Assembly (NCBI GenBank): GCA_964458325.1
Contig: CAYWIM010000041.1
Span: 1 to 38,216 of the forward strand
Direction: 5' to 3'
Length of the DNA: 38,216 nucleotides
Origin: JAGMXM01 sp964458325
GTDB lineage: Bacteria; Verrucomicrobiota; Verrucomicrobiia; Limisphaerales; UBA1319
Part shown: positions 28,901 to 36,674 of the stretch, in pieces
Numbering within the stretch: position 1 is the stretch's first letter
How the letters are laid out: each line of letters begins with the position of its first letter
Notes under the pieces: model-generated
Database searches by the model: none
Seen by the model: the letters and a program-made list of their open reading frames with translations, nothing else
Told to the model about the DNA's origin: nothing
Made by a program: the position numbers and the translations under genes

Positions 28901-31185
28901 GACGATGGACGTTCCCCGGTGGCGCGATCATCCCTCCTGGCGGCTTCCTCGCGGTCTATCAGGGGCATTACCAGGGCGAGACGCTTCTGGTTGCGGAAGA
29001 CGAATTCGGATCCGCGTTCGCCCTCGATGCGTTGGGCGAGGAGGTGTATTTGTTCTCGCCGACGCTTGGTTACAGCGATGGCATCGAGTTTTCGGCCGCT
29101 GCGAGTGGCGTCACTCTTGGGCGGCACATCCTCAGCACCGGCGAGGAGATTCTTGCGCCTCAATCGAGGCAGACCCTTGGCGGATCGAATGCGCCGCCAG
29201 CGGTGGGGCCCGTGGTCATCGCCGAGATCATGGACGATCCCCGCGGCGTCCCCTTCCTCGAACTGCTCAATCTTACGGGCGAAGTTGTGGCATTGTTCGA
29301 TCCGAGTCATCCAACTCACACGTGGAGGCTCAACGGATTCGAGTTCGGCGCTGGCGTCACAGTGCCGGCCCGGGGAGTTCTCCTGCTGGCGCCCGCATCC
29401 GGTCCGGCACCGGAGGAATTCCGGCTGCTGCACCAGGTCCCCGTCGAAGTTCCGATCCTGGCATTTGGTGGAACGCTCGATCCCGAGGGGGGCGATCTGG
29501 TTCTCGAGCGTCCGGGCGATCCGGTGGCTTCCGGCGACGATGCGGGCCGCGTGCCTTACCTTGAAGCCGACCGGGTCAGGTATCGCCACGAGGCGCCGTG
29601 GCCGGACCTGGCGACGCTGGGGGGGCGTTCGCTCGAACGCGTTGTGCTCGAGGGGTGCGGCAGTGAACCGCTCCATTGGCAGGCCAGCGATGCCGTTCAG
29701 GGGACGCCAGGTCGGAGCCCGCAACCGCCGACCACGCCCATCCTTGCCACCGATCGGACATCCATTGTGGTCACCGCGTTCCTCGGCGCGGATGCGTTTC
29801 CGGAAGATTTCCAGGTCTGGAATGGAGGTGTGGGCACGCTTGCCTTTGTGGTCGAGAGCGCGTCGCCGCTGGTCGAGGTGACGCCCGCCAGCGGCGCCTC
29901 GACGGGCTCAGGCGACCGGCAGTTGATATTCATCGAGTTCCACACGGCCCAGTTAGCCCTGGGGACGCACACCGTTCGGATCGAGCTGCGCGACAGCGGA
30001 TCAGGCGCGCCCAACGGCCCGCTGGGGATCGACCTCACGATCCATGTCGTCGCGCCTCCGGCCCCCGAGATCGGGCTGGATCCAGAAGCGCTCGATGTGC
30101 GGGCGCGCGCGGGTGCGACGAATGTATCCTCGACATTCCGAGTGTTCAACGCCGGGACGGGCATGCTCGATTATGAAGCCGCCAGCGATGTGGATTGGAT
30201 GATCGTGACGCCGGGCCAGGGCTCTTCGGAAAACCGCCTGGACATTCGCTCCCATCGAGTCGATTTCCGGATCGAAGGTCTGGGTTCTGGAATCCACCGG
30301 GGGCGCATCCGGATCGCGGATCCCGCGGCGGGCTCGCCGACCGCAGCGGTCGACGTGACGCTGGATGTGGTCGATCGACGGCAGTTCATCGCCTTCAACG
30401 ATCTGTCCTGGGCCGCCGGCCAGATGGATGATCGGATCACCGTCCATACGACCGCCGACGGCGGCGGCGGCGGAAGCGGCGGAGGCGAGCTGCTCGATTA
30501 TGAAAGCGGCCTTCCGACGGGCATCCGTCTCGAGATCACCGGCGGTTTGTGGAACGGCGGCACGCATGCCACGCAGGGCCGGTCCGCGGATTCGGGCACC
30601 GACGCCGCTGCCGTGTTTGGGGGCAAGGTGGATGGGCAGGGGGTCCTGAGCTATGCGGCCACGGATCTCGTGCTGGCGTTGTCCGGACTCGATGGCAGCG
30701 CGCGGTACGAAGTCGTCTTGTTCGGGAATCGGGACAGCTATACCGATCGCTACACAACGGTCACGATCGAGGGGGCTGTTGCATTCACGAACCGTAGCAC
30801 TTCGGGTGTTGCCATCTCCGGACCCGCGAGTGCAACCACAAGGGTTCGCAACGGCCAGAACAGCGCAGCGGGGCAGGTCGCGCGCTACGCCGATATTGTC
30901 CCCGGTCCGCAAGGCCGGATCCAGCTGCGCATTCCCGCTGCGGGAACCGCCGCCGAAACCCGCTATTACGTCAACGCGCTGATGCTTGCCTCAGCGCCGC
31001 CGCCCGCCGCATATCTTGGCATAGCGATCGTTGAGGGCGGCAAGGTTCGGATTTCGTGGGCTGGCTCCGGCCAGATCGAGCACGCCCCCGATCCGAATGG
31101 CCCATGGTCGCTGAGCGCCATGCAGGACAATCCCCAAGTCATCGAGCCCGGCCACGCACCTGCGTTTTATCGGATACGGCAATGA
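25972..31185 (+). CDS. giant secreted CotH/lamin-tail/BACON-like protein (1737 aa)
   Basis: Large exported modular protein. The ATG at 25972 yields a clean signal peptide (MKRWSGRWIGLLIGCLGL..ISGA); a TTG at 25864 in the same frame is less likely. Modules in order, approximate residues: chitobiase C-terminal-like 39-128 (CTLDGSDPRTS); CotH kinase-like 174-457 (FQVRGGIKIQGG..DPKQSFTLMF, FFVWDYEDS); second chitobiase-like 597-677; lamin-tail-like domains near 687-897, 934-1070 and 1081-1197 (ISELMYHP, INEILTHS, IAEIMDDP); two BACON-like domains 1261-1467; a region of unknown fold; and a C-terminal VRISWAGSGQIEHA...FYRIRQ domain. CotH relatives include secretory protein kinases, but activity here is unproven. 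The stop overlaps the start of the dihydrouridine synthase gene. Confidence 0.85.
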   Translation: MKRWSGRWIGLLIGCLGLAIRPISGADNPALPRAKDTRFSVKRGFYDAPFAVVISSDTPGASIRCTLDGSDPRTSARVLSGPSPFEVAIDPAGYYGGRRPWITPGVVLRACATALGHNPSNVDTQSYLFLDRVKTQGNVAPDGDDVFWDTVMDPRVVNDPRYAAEIIPALKAIPTMSIGMDWEDLFGLGGIHRGDNLANHALEKPCSIELIYPPAPAFAGLAGFQVRGGIKIQGGGGRWDQGRYDPKQSFTLMFQPLFGGPGRLRYPLFEAAPLNRESDAAEYNRIILRAGHNKSWPGPGPNLRETVVYTRDEYSRASHLALSGEGQDAHGTFVHLYLNGLYWGLYNPVERPDHGFQSIYFGGDGEHYDSYKQRNGDPNGDRTRLTAAQAVLANPASSYAAIQEYVDTAAYIDYLIVTWASGAADGPQWYGGNARNPAGPVRFFVWDYEDSYTPSGTGRGGAGYTYVEPLLFASAKKHPEFKMELADRLYRHCFNDGEFTDEKNVDRWLALAGFIESAVIGESARWGDQGPSSRNTPNITGYQPPLNRDDHWRPARDQVARMLVGNTSRMIADLRNRGYYPSLNARAPLFLDAQNIPITADWISFTNSIEVRIVRDGSTGVIFFTADGRDPRAEGGAPQGIEAGNGTNLILVATTTLKARVRFGSEWSPLHVLSLHEPRADAAALAQLEISELMYHPAGAELARGRPITRFRANAGGADEGRGVIQLAANAPGNGFGSGDLITVAGATNPVNNGTFTIERVSGRDLFLDQTIADEWPTNAVADLLLDGDRYEFLEIKNNGAAPVNLSGVTFTSGIRCAFAEGTVLEPGGFRLLAPERNNLRDRYPQLAIADRYQGALNNGGEILRLSDRFGRVFLEAAFDDGAPWPAAGDGVGHSLVPAGAPGALSPMDPAFWRASAQPNGSPGSDDPDPAIPCIRINEILTHSEPPQTDAIEFFNPTTEPIDMGGWHLTDDRSQPRRWTFPGGAIIPPGGFLAVYQGHYQGETLLVAEDEFGSAFALDALGEEVYLFSPTLGYSDGIEFSAAASGVTLGRHILSTGEEILAPQSRQTLGGSNAPPAVGPVVIAEIMDDPRGVPFLELLNLTGEVVALFDPSHPTHTWRLNGFEFGAGVTVPARGVLLLAPASGPAPEEFRLLHQVPVEVPILAFGGTLDPEGGDLVLERPGDPVASGDDAGRVPYLEADRVRYRHEAPWPDLATLGGRSLERVVLEGCGSEPLHWQASDAVQGTPGRSPQPPTTPILATDRTSIVVTAFLGADAFPEDFQVWNGGVGTLAFVVESASPLVEVTPASGASTGSGDRQLIFIEFHTAQLALGTHTVRIELRDSGSGAPNGPLGIDLTIHVVAPPAPEIGLDPEALDVRARAGATNVSSTFRVFNAGTGMLDYEAASDVDWMIVTPGQGSSENRLDIRSHRVDFRIEGLGSGIHRGRIRIADPAAGSPTAAVDVTLDVVDRRQFIAFNDLSWAAGQMDDRITVHTTADGGGGGSGGGELLDYESGLPTGIRLEITGGLWNGGTHATQGRSADSGTDAAAVFGGKVDGQGVLSYAATDLVLALSGLDGSARYEVVLFGNRDSYTDRYTTVTIEGAVAFTNRSTSGVAISGPASATTRVRNGQNSAAGQVARYADIVPGPQGRIQLRIPAAGTAAETRYYVNALMLASAPPPAAYLGIAIVEGGKVRISWAGSGQIEHAPDPNGPWSLSAMQDNPQVIEPGHAPAFYRIRQ

Positions 31186-32186
31186 CTGCTAATTCGATGA
31201 ACAGCACACTCATCCGCGGTGCCCGGTTGCAGCCGGCGCGGTTCTGCGCGCCGCTGGCGGGCTACACACATAGCGCCTTTCGCCGGCTGGTGGCGGAGAT
31301 GGGTGGGTGCGGGGCTTTTTGGACCGAGATGCTTGCCGCCCGGCAGGTGTTGAGCGAGGACTTTGGACGATCGCCTTGGCTGCGGTGGCGTCCCGTGGAA
31401 GGCATGGTGTTCCATCAGCTCATGGTGCGAGCGGACGATCCCATCGAGCAGGTGCTCGATCGCATGGGCCAGCAGGGGGTTGCGGCGGTCGATGTCAATC
31501 TGGCGTGCCACGCTCGAGAGATCCGATCCCGGAAATCGGGCAGCGCGCTCTTCGAGGATCTGGCTGCGCTCGAGAAGACCATCGGGCGGATGCGCCGTCA
31601 TTGGCCGGGCGTCCTGACAGCCAAGATCCGCCTGGGCCGGCAGCGGCCGGATTGGGAGGAGCGGTTTGCCGAGCGGATGCGGATGTTGGCCGAATCGGGC
31701 ATCGATGCGGTGATCCTGCATCCGCGGTTCTTCGAGGAAAAATTCAAACGGCGAGCGCGCCATGAGCTGATCCCATGGGCAGCATCGTTGACGCGGCTGC
31801 CGGTGATTGCGAACGGGGATCTGGCGGGACCGGACTCGGTCCGTCAGTGGGGGAGGCATCTGGAGCCGGCTGCCGGGATCATGATAGGGCGGATGGCGGT
31901 GGCGCGCCCGTGGCTGTTCGCGGCTTGGGATCAGGCGATCGAGGTCGAGCCGGCCGCCGTCTGGCGCCGGCTATACGATTACGTGCTTGAAGATTTCGAG
32001 CCGGCAGTCGCCCTGCGGCGCATCCAGATGTTCACAAAGTACTTTGCCGCCAATTTCCAGTTCGGGCATCGATTCCGGTGCGCGGTCGGAACGGCGCATT
32101 CGCTCGAGGAAGTGCGAGGGCGCGCCGAGGCATTTCTTGGGGCGCAGCCGGCCCTGGTGTCCGTGCCATCGGTTTGCGGGCTTTGA
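31182..32186 (+). CDS. tRNA-dihydrouridine synthase family protein (divergent)
   Basis: FMN-dependent reductase predicted to make dihydrouridine in tRNA. The 334-residue protein has the Dus N-terminus PARFCAPLAGYTHSAFRRL, the substrate loop with Cys109 in VDVNLACHAREIRSRKSGSALF, KIRLG, VILHPR (as HxR) and the FMN-phosphate site VIANGDLAGPDS..GIMIGRMAVARPWLF. The usual N-x-G-C-P is altered to N-L-A-C-H although the Cys is kept, so the subfamily is atypical. The ATG at 31182 overlaps the TGA of the CotH-type gene as ATGA, implying coupled translation of two functionally unrelated products. Confidence 0.85.
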   Translation: MTANSMNSTLIRGARLQPARFCAPLAGYTHSAFRRLVAEMGGCGAFWTEMLAARQVLSEDFGRSPWLRWRPVEGMVFHQLMVRADDPIEQVLDRMGQQGVAAVDVNLACHAREIRSRKSGSALFEDLAALEKTIGRMRRHWPGVLTAKIRLGRQRPDWEERFAERMRMLAESGIDAVILHPRFFEEKFKRRARHELIPWAASLTRLPVIANGDLAGPDSVRQWGRHLEPAAGIMIGRMAVARPWLFAAWDQAIEVEPAAVWRRLYDYVLEDFEPAVALRRIQMFTKYFAANFQFGHRFRCAVGTAHSLEEVRGRAEAFLGAQPALVSVPSVCGL

Positions 32187-32373
32187 GGAGGAGGCGGTGT
32201 GCCTCTCCGGCACGCCGGTGGATAGCTCTCAGCGGACAATCGGCGCCCACGAACGGGTAGCTGTGATCGTCACTGAGGAGCAACTTGGGGATTGCCGGGG
32301 CGGTTGCGATCGTTATCCTGTCGGCAAGGCTGGCGATGGCCATTCTCATCGGTTTTGCACTCGGTGGTTCCGC
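32187..32373 (+). other. intergenic leader before the histidine kinase
   Basis: A 187-base gap between the dihydrouridine synthase and the kinase. Reading frame remains open here in the kinase frame but without recognisable protein. No clear promoter or hairpin was identified. Confidence 0.3.
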
Positions 32374-35300
32374 ATGCAAACGGTTGACATGCTCCGATTT
32401 GATTCGAGGGTGACAGCGACCGGGAACAGAGAGATCACCGAGCCTGCGGGCGCTGTGCAGCGGTCCGGCTGGCGGAAGGCGGCACGGCGGATGGCGTCCT
32501 GGGTGGGGTTGATGATTGGATTTGCGGCGACCGCTCCGGCCGCGGTCCCTCCCGGCTACACGGTTCGGAACTGGCAAACCGAGGATGGGTTGCCGCAGAA
32601 TTCGGTGCGCTGTCTGGTGCAGACCCGCGACGGCTACCTGTGGCTGGGCACGTTCGATGGCCTGGTGCGATTCGACGGTGTGCGGTTCACCTCCTTCACC
32701 CTGGCCAGCGTCCCTGAACTGCGCTCGCACCAGATCAACGCTCTTTTTGAAGACGGTCACGGCACGTTGTGGATCGGCACCGAGATGGGCGGTCTGAGCT
32801 ACTATCGGGAGGGACGGTTCGGCACCGTTGCCAAGGAGTCCGGTTTAGTCGCCGACAGCATCGACAGCTTGTCCGAAGATAGCGCCGGGACGCTATGGGT
32901 CGGATCTCCAGATGGGTTGTTCCGGAGCCAGGGAGATCGGTTCAGTATCCTGGCGATGCCGGAGGATTTCCCGGAGCGCGTTTACAATGCGAAGCCAGGA
33001 GCAAAGGAATTCTTGTGGCTATGGGGCGATGGGGGGTTGGTCCGGCTGCGGAACGGCATTTTCGAGCAAATCCAAGCCTGCACGAACGGGGTTACGGCCA
33101 TCGAGGCGGACTCGAACGGGGGGGTGTGGTGCTGGGTCAGAGATATCGGCCTGTTCCAGGTCGATCAGAATGGATCGGCACGCCACATTGCCGGCGTCGA
33201 CGGGGATTGGGTGAATTCGATTCTCTGCGCTCGAGACGGTGTCTTGTGGCTGGCGGATCGCTCGCGCGGTCTGATGCGATGGGAGGGAGGGCAAACCACC
33301 GTTTACACCACCGCCGATGGATTGGCGGCCAACGAGATATCGGTGGTCAGAGAAGATCGCGAAGGCAATCTGTGGGTTGGAACCAACGGCGGCGGGCTGC
33401 ACCGCCTCCGCCATCGAATGGTGCAGGTCTATTCGACTCGGGATGGGCTGTCGAGCGACGACGTGATGAGCGTATCGGAAGGATCCGAGGGGCAGGTATG
33501 GATCGGCACGTTTGGCGGCGGGTTGAATCGGCTCGAAGGAGGCGTTTTCCGGCAGTATCGGTGGCCGAAGTGCGACAATGTGGTGGCGCTATGCCCGATC
33601 CCGGGCGGGCCGCTCTGGGTGGGCACTTACGCCCACGGCCTGGTCCGCTGGGAGGCGGAACAATTAAACAAGGATCCCAGCCCCTGCGGCCCCATCATTC
33701 GGGCCCTGTGCCGGGATCGCAAGGGCCGCCTCTGGGTTGGGTCGGGTCGGAACGGCCTGCATTGTCTGGATCAGGGCCGGTGGACGACCTGCTCGACTGC
33801 CGAAGGTCTGTCGCATCGCACTGTGACCTGCCTGATCGAGGATCGCGCGGGGCAGATATGGGTGGGCACACCGCAGGGATTGAATCGGCTTGCGGATGGC
33901 CGGTTGCAGCGCTTCGGACGCGACGACGGCCTCGCGGTCGAGGCGATCCATAGCCTGTTCGAAGACTCGGCGGGCACAGTGTGGGTGGGGACCTCCGGGG
34001 GCGGATTGGCGCGGTATCGGGACGGACGGTTCCGATGCATCACCACGCTCGATGGGCTGGCGAACGACGTGGTGGCGCAAATCCTCGAAGACGATCGCGG
34101 CTTTTTCTGGCTTGGCTCGAATGGGGGGATCATGCGGGTGCGTCGCCAGGAGCTGAACGATTGCGCGGACGGCCAGATTGCGGCGGTGCATTGCTATCGA
34201 TACGGCCAGGCCGAAGGCTTGATGAAAGCCGAATGCACCGGCGGCTATCAACCCGCCTGCATGAAAGCCCGCGATGGCGCCCTGTGGTTCTGCACCGTGG
34301 GCGGTTTGGTGGTGGTGGATCCAGCGCGGATCCGCGAGAACAGATTGGCGCCGCCGGTCTATATCGAGCAGGTGGTGATGGACCGGGAAACCACCGATTT
34401 GCGCCGCTGGAACACCGCGGTTTCGACAGCCGCCGGTTCTTCTGGATCCATCCTTTCGCCGCCGCCCGTGGTCCGGGTTCCACCCCACACTCATCGTCTC
34501 GAGTTCCATTACACCGCCCTGACCTTCTCGGCGCCGGAATGGGCGCGGTTTCGCTACCGGCTCGAGGGGTGGGACGATGACTGGATCGAAGCCGGCACTC
34601 GGCGCGCCGCTTACTACACTCGAGTGCCGCCCGGCCGCTACCAGTTTCGCGTCGCCGCCTGCAACAATGACGGGGTCTGGAATCTGGCCGGCGCGGCGGT
34701 GGATGTCATCGTGCGGGCGCCATGGTATCGGACGGGGTGGGCCTACTTGGGGGGCGGATTGTTGGCTACGGGTTTGGTGGTGGGGTTTTACGAAGGGCGT
34801 CTCCATCGCCTGCGCCAGGCCCGCGCCCTCCAGGCCAACTTCTCGCGCCGCCTGATTGAATCCCAGGAGGCCGATCGCAAGCGCACCGCCAAGGAGCTGC
34901 ATGACGGCCTGGGCCAGAATCTCATCCTGATCAAAAACCGCGCCGAATACGGCCTCCAGCGCCTCGAGCCGGCGCTGCCGGTGGCCGACCAGTTGCGGCA
35001 GATTTCCGAAGCCGCGGGCGCCGCCTTGAACGACTTGCGCGCGACGTCCCTGGCGCTGCACCCGTATGAGCTGGATCGCCTGGGGCTCACCCAGGCGATC
35101 GAGGCGATGGTGCAGCGGGCGGGCGAACCCTCGTCCACAAAATTCCTGACCGATTTGGACGATCTCGAGGGATTGCTCCCGCCGGAAACCCAGATCCAGC
35201 TCTACCGCATCCTGCAGGAAGGCGTGAACAATGTGCTCAAGCATGCCCGGGCCGCCGGGGCCATCCTCGAGCTCAAGCGCGAGCCTGGCAGAGTGCGCGC

Positions 35301-35490
35301 TACGCTTCTGGACGACGGCCGCGGGTTCGACCTCGAAGGGCTTTCGGTGCCGGGCCGGACCGGCTGGGGCCTGCAAGGCATCGCCGAGCGCGCCACGCTG
35401 ATCGGCGGGAAGCTGCAGCTCCAATCCGCCCCCGGCCGCGGCACCCGCCTGGACGTGACCATTCCGTTGCCGCCCCACCCCGATGAATAA
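32374..35490 (+). CDS. hybrid-propeller sensor histidine kinase (reg_prop/Y_Y_Y/HisKA_3)
   Basis: Membrane sensor kinase with a periplasmic beta-propeller, like the sensors that detect polysaccharide fragments in Bacteroidota. From the ATG at 32374 (1038 residues) the propeller of repeated DG.LWLGT..GL.R units covers about 63-653, beginning YTVRNWQTEDGLPQNSVRCL; a Y_Y_Y domain is at about 708-776 (FRYRLEGWDDDW), one membrane helix at 787-808, the HisKA_3 dimerisation domain with phospho-acceptor His843 (KELHDGLGQN), and a HATPase with EGVNNVLKHA at 949 and DDGRGFD at 980. An alternative start at 32491 gives a neater signal peptide (MASWVGLMIGFAATAPAA). It overlaps the NarL-type regulator by 8 bases, its obvious partner. 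Confidence 0.92.
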   Translation: MQTVDMLRFDSRVTATGNREITEPAGAVQRSGWRKAARRMASWVGLMIGFAATAPAAVPPGYTVRNWQTEDGLPQNSVRCLVQTRDGYLWLGTFDGLVRFDGVRFTSFTLASVPELRSHQINALFEDGHGTLWIGTEMGGLSYYREGRFGTVAKESGLVADSIDSLSEDSAGTLWVGSPDGLFRSQGDRFSILAMPEDFPERVYNAKPGAKEFLWLWGDGGLVRLRNGIFEQIQACTNGVTAIEADSNGGVWCWVRDIGLFQVDQNGSARHIAGVDGDWVNSILCARDGVLWLADRSRGLMRWEGGQTTVYTTADGLAANEISVVREDREGNLWVGTNGGGLHRLRHRMVQVYSTRDGLSSDDVMSVSEGSEGQVWIGTFGGGLNRLEGGVFRQYRWPKCDNVVALCPIPGGPLWVGTYAHGLVRWEAEQLNKDPSPCGPIIRALCRDRKGRLWVGSGRNGLHCLDQGRWTTCSTAEGLSHRTVTCLIEDRAGQIWVGTPQGLNRLADGRLQRFGRDDGLAVEAIHSLFEDSAGTVWVGTSGGGLARYRDGRFRCITTLDGLANDVVAQILEDDRGFFWLGSNGGIMRVRRQELNDCADGQIAAVHCYRYGQAEGLMKAECTGGYQPACMKARDGALWFCTVGGLVVVDPARIRENRLAPPVYIEQVVMDRETTDLRRWNTAVSTAAGSSGSILSPPPVVRVPPHTHRLEFHYTALTFSAPEWARFRYRLEGWDDDWIEAGTRRAAYYTRVPPGRYQFRVAACNNDGVWNLAGAAVDVIVRAPWYRTGWAYLGGGLLATGLVVGFYEGRLHRLRQARALQANFSRRLIESQEADRKRTAKELHDGLGQNLILIKNRAEYGLQRLEPALPVADQLRQISEAAGAALNDLRATSLALHPYELDRLGLTQAIEAMVQRAGEPSSTKFLTDLDDLEGLLPPETQIQLYRILQEGVNNVLKHARAAGAILELKREPGRVRATLLDDGRGFDLEGLSVPGRTGWGLQGIAERATLIGGKLQLQSAPGRGTRLDVTIPLPPHPDE

Positions 35491-36136
35491 TCCGATCACC
35501 ATTTACATCGTGGACGACCACCCCCTGATCCGCCAGGGATTGCGGCAGGCGTTCGAAAGCGATCCGCGGCTGCGCGTGATGGGCGATGCCGGCGACGGCG
35601 CCACTGCGCTCGATCAGATCCGCGTTCTGCGGCCGGACGTGGCGGTGATCGACATCGAGATGCCGGGGCTGGATGGGCTCGAACTGATCCGCGCCCTGCA
35701 ATCGTTGCGCCGTCCGGTGGCCGTTCTGGTGCTGAGCATGCACAAGGAAGAGCAGATGGTGAACGCCGCGCTCGATGCGGGCGTGAAGGGCTATGTCCTG
35801 AAAGAGAACGCGATTGCCGAGGCGGTCAATGCCGTCAAGGCGGTGGCGGCCGGAGAGACCTACCTTTGCGCGTCTATTTCCGGCTATTTGCTGCGCCGAC
35901 GGCAGCGGGCCGAGGCGCTGCGATCGCGCCAGCCGGGCCTGGACCGGCTGACGCCCATGGAACGACGCGTCCTCAAGCTCATCGCCGAGAACCAAACCAG
36001 CCGCCAGATCGCCCTGCAGCTCTTTGTCAGCATCCGCACCATCGAAACCCACCGCGCCAACCTCTGCGCCAAGCTCGATCTGCACGGCAGCCATCCGCTG
36101 CTCCAATTTGCCCTCGAGCACAAGTCCGAGCTGTAG
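35483..36136 (+). CDS. NarL/FixJ-family response regulator
   Basis: DNA-binding response regulator phosphorylated by the overlapping HisKA_3 kinase. The receiver has acidic Asp11-Asp12, phospho-acceptor Asp57 (VIDIEMPG), Ser85 and Lys107 (VLKENA). A GerE/LuxR-type helix-turn-helix occupies about residues 150-212, with LTPMERRVLKLIAENQTSRQIALQLFVS and the recognition helix IRTIETHRANL. Length (217) is standard. The ATG at 35483 lies before the kinase stop, implying coupled translation. Confidence 0.95.
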   Translation: MNNPITIYIVDDHPLIRQGLRQAFESDPRLRVMGDAGDGATALDQIRVLRPDVAVIDIEMPGLDGLELIRALQSLRRPVAVLVLSMHKEEQMVNAALDAGVKGYVLKENAIAEAVNAVKAVAAGETYLCASISGYLLRRRQRAEALRSRQPGLDRLTPMERRVLKLIAENQTSRQIALQLFVSIRTIETHRANLCAKLDLHGSHPLLQFALEHKSEL

Positions 36137-36169
36137 ATTTCGTCATTCGCCATTGGCCATTCGGAACTC

Positions 36170-36239
36170 GGCTCCTGGTCTCCGTGGATCCACGGAGGCG
36201 AACATCCCAGCCCACCCCGAGGGCGAAATGCCAGGAGCC
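36170..36239. repeat. nested palindromes between two response regulators
   Basis: GGCTCCTGG (36170-36178) and CCAGGAGCC (36231-36239) form a perfect 9-bp outer stem. Inside lies an 18-base perfect palindrome, CTCCGTGGATCCACGGAG (36180-36197). Located 33 bases after the NarL-type regulator and 56 bases before the receiver gene, it could be a terminator/attenuator as RNA or a dimer-binding site as DNA. Confidence 0.5.
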
Positions 36240-36295
36240 ACCGATACCGCGCCGCCGCCTCGCCATCCAAAGTCGGGACGAATACCCGATCGTTC

Positions 36296-36667
36296 GTGAA
36301 GATATTGCTCATGGAAGACAACGCGGAAGTCCGGGAGCTCACGAAGTGCCTCTTGGGAGGGATGCAGGCGCAATTCATCGAGTGCGCCGACGGGCGCCAG
36401 GCGGCCGATGTGTTCCGCGAGCATCAGCCCGACTGGGTGCTGATGGACATCCAGATGCCGGGGATGGACGGCTTGGCCGCCACTCGATCGATCCGGCGGG
36501 ATTTCCCCGAGGCGCGCGTCGTCATTGTGACCCAGTTTGACGGTCCGCTGCTGCGCGCGGCGGCCCGCGAGGCCGGCGCCAAAGCGTATATTCTCAAAGA
36601 GAACCTGCTCGAAGCCCGCGCGCTCATCGAAGCCGAAACCCGGTCCGAGCATCCGGAATCCCGATGA
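36296..36667 (+). CDS. single-domain response regulator receiver
   Basis: Stand-alone CheY-like receiver of 123 residues with no output domain. Glu7-Asp8 acidic pair, phospho-acceptor Asp51 (LMDIQMPG), Thr79 and Lys101 (YILKENL) are all present, so it should be phosphorylated. It starts with GTG at 36296 (the next Met is codon 6). It resembles the receiver half of the preceding regulator (the Y.LKEN motif of NarL-type receivers), which suggests it derives from a NarL-type protein that lost its HTH. It could act as a phosphate sink for the same kinase or respond to another. Confidence 0.9.
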   Translation: MKILLMEDNAEVRELTKCLLGGMQAQFIECADGRQAADVFREHQPDWVLMDIQMPGMDGLAATRSIRRDFPEARVVIVTQFDGPLLRAAAREAGAKAYILKENLLEARALIEAETRSEHPESR

Positions 36668-36674
36668 ACTCCGA

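Noticed and set aside
27538..29724. 728-codon minus-strand open frame
   Set aside because: Antisense to the CotH/lamin-tail gene, which has a signal peptide and recognisable domains; the antisense frame has none.
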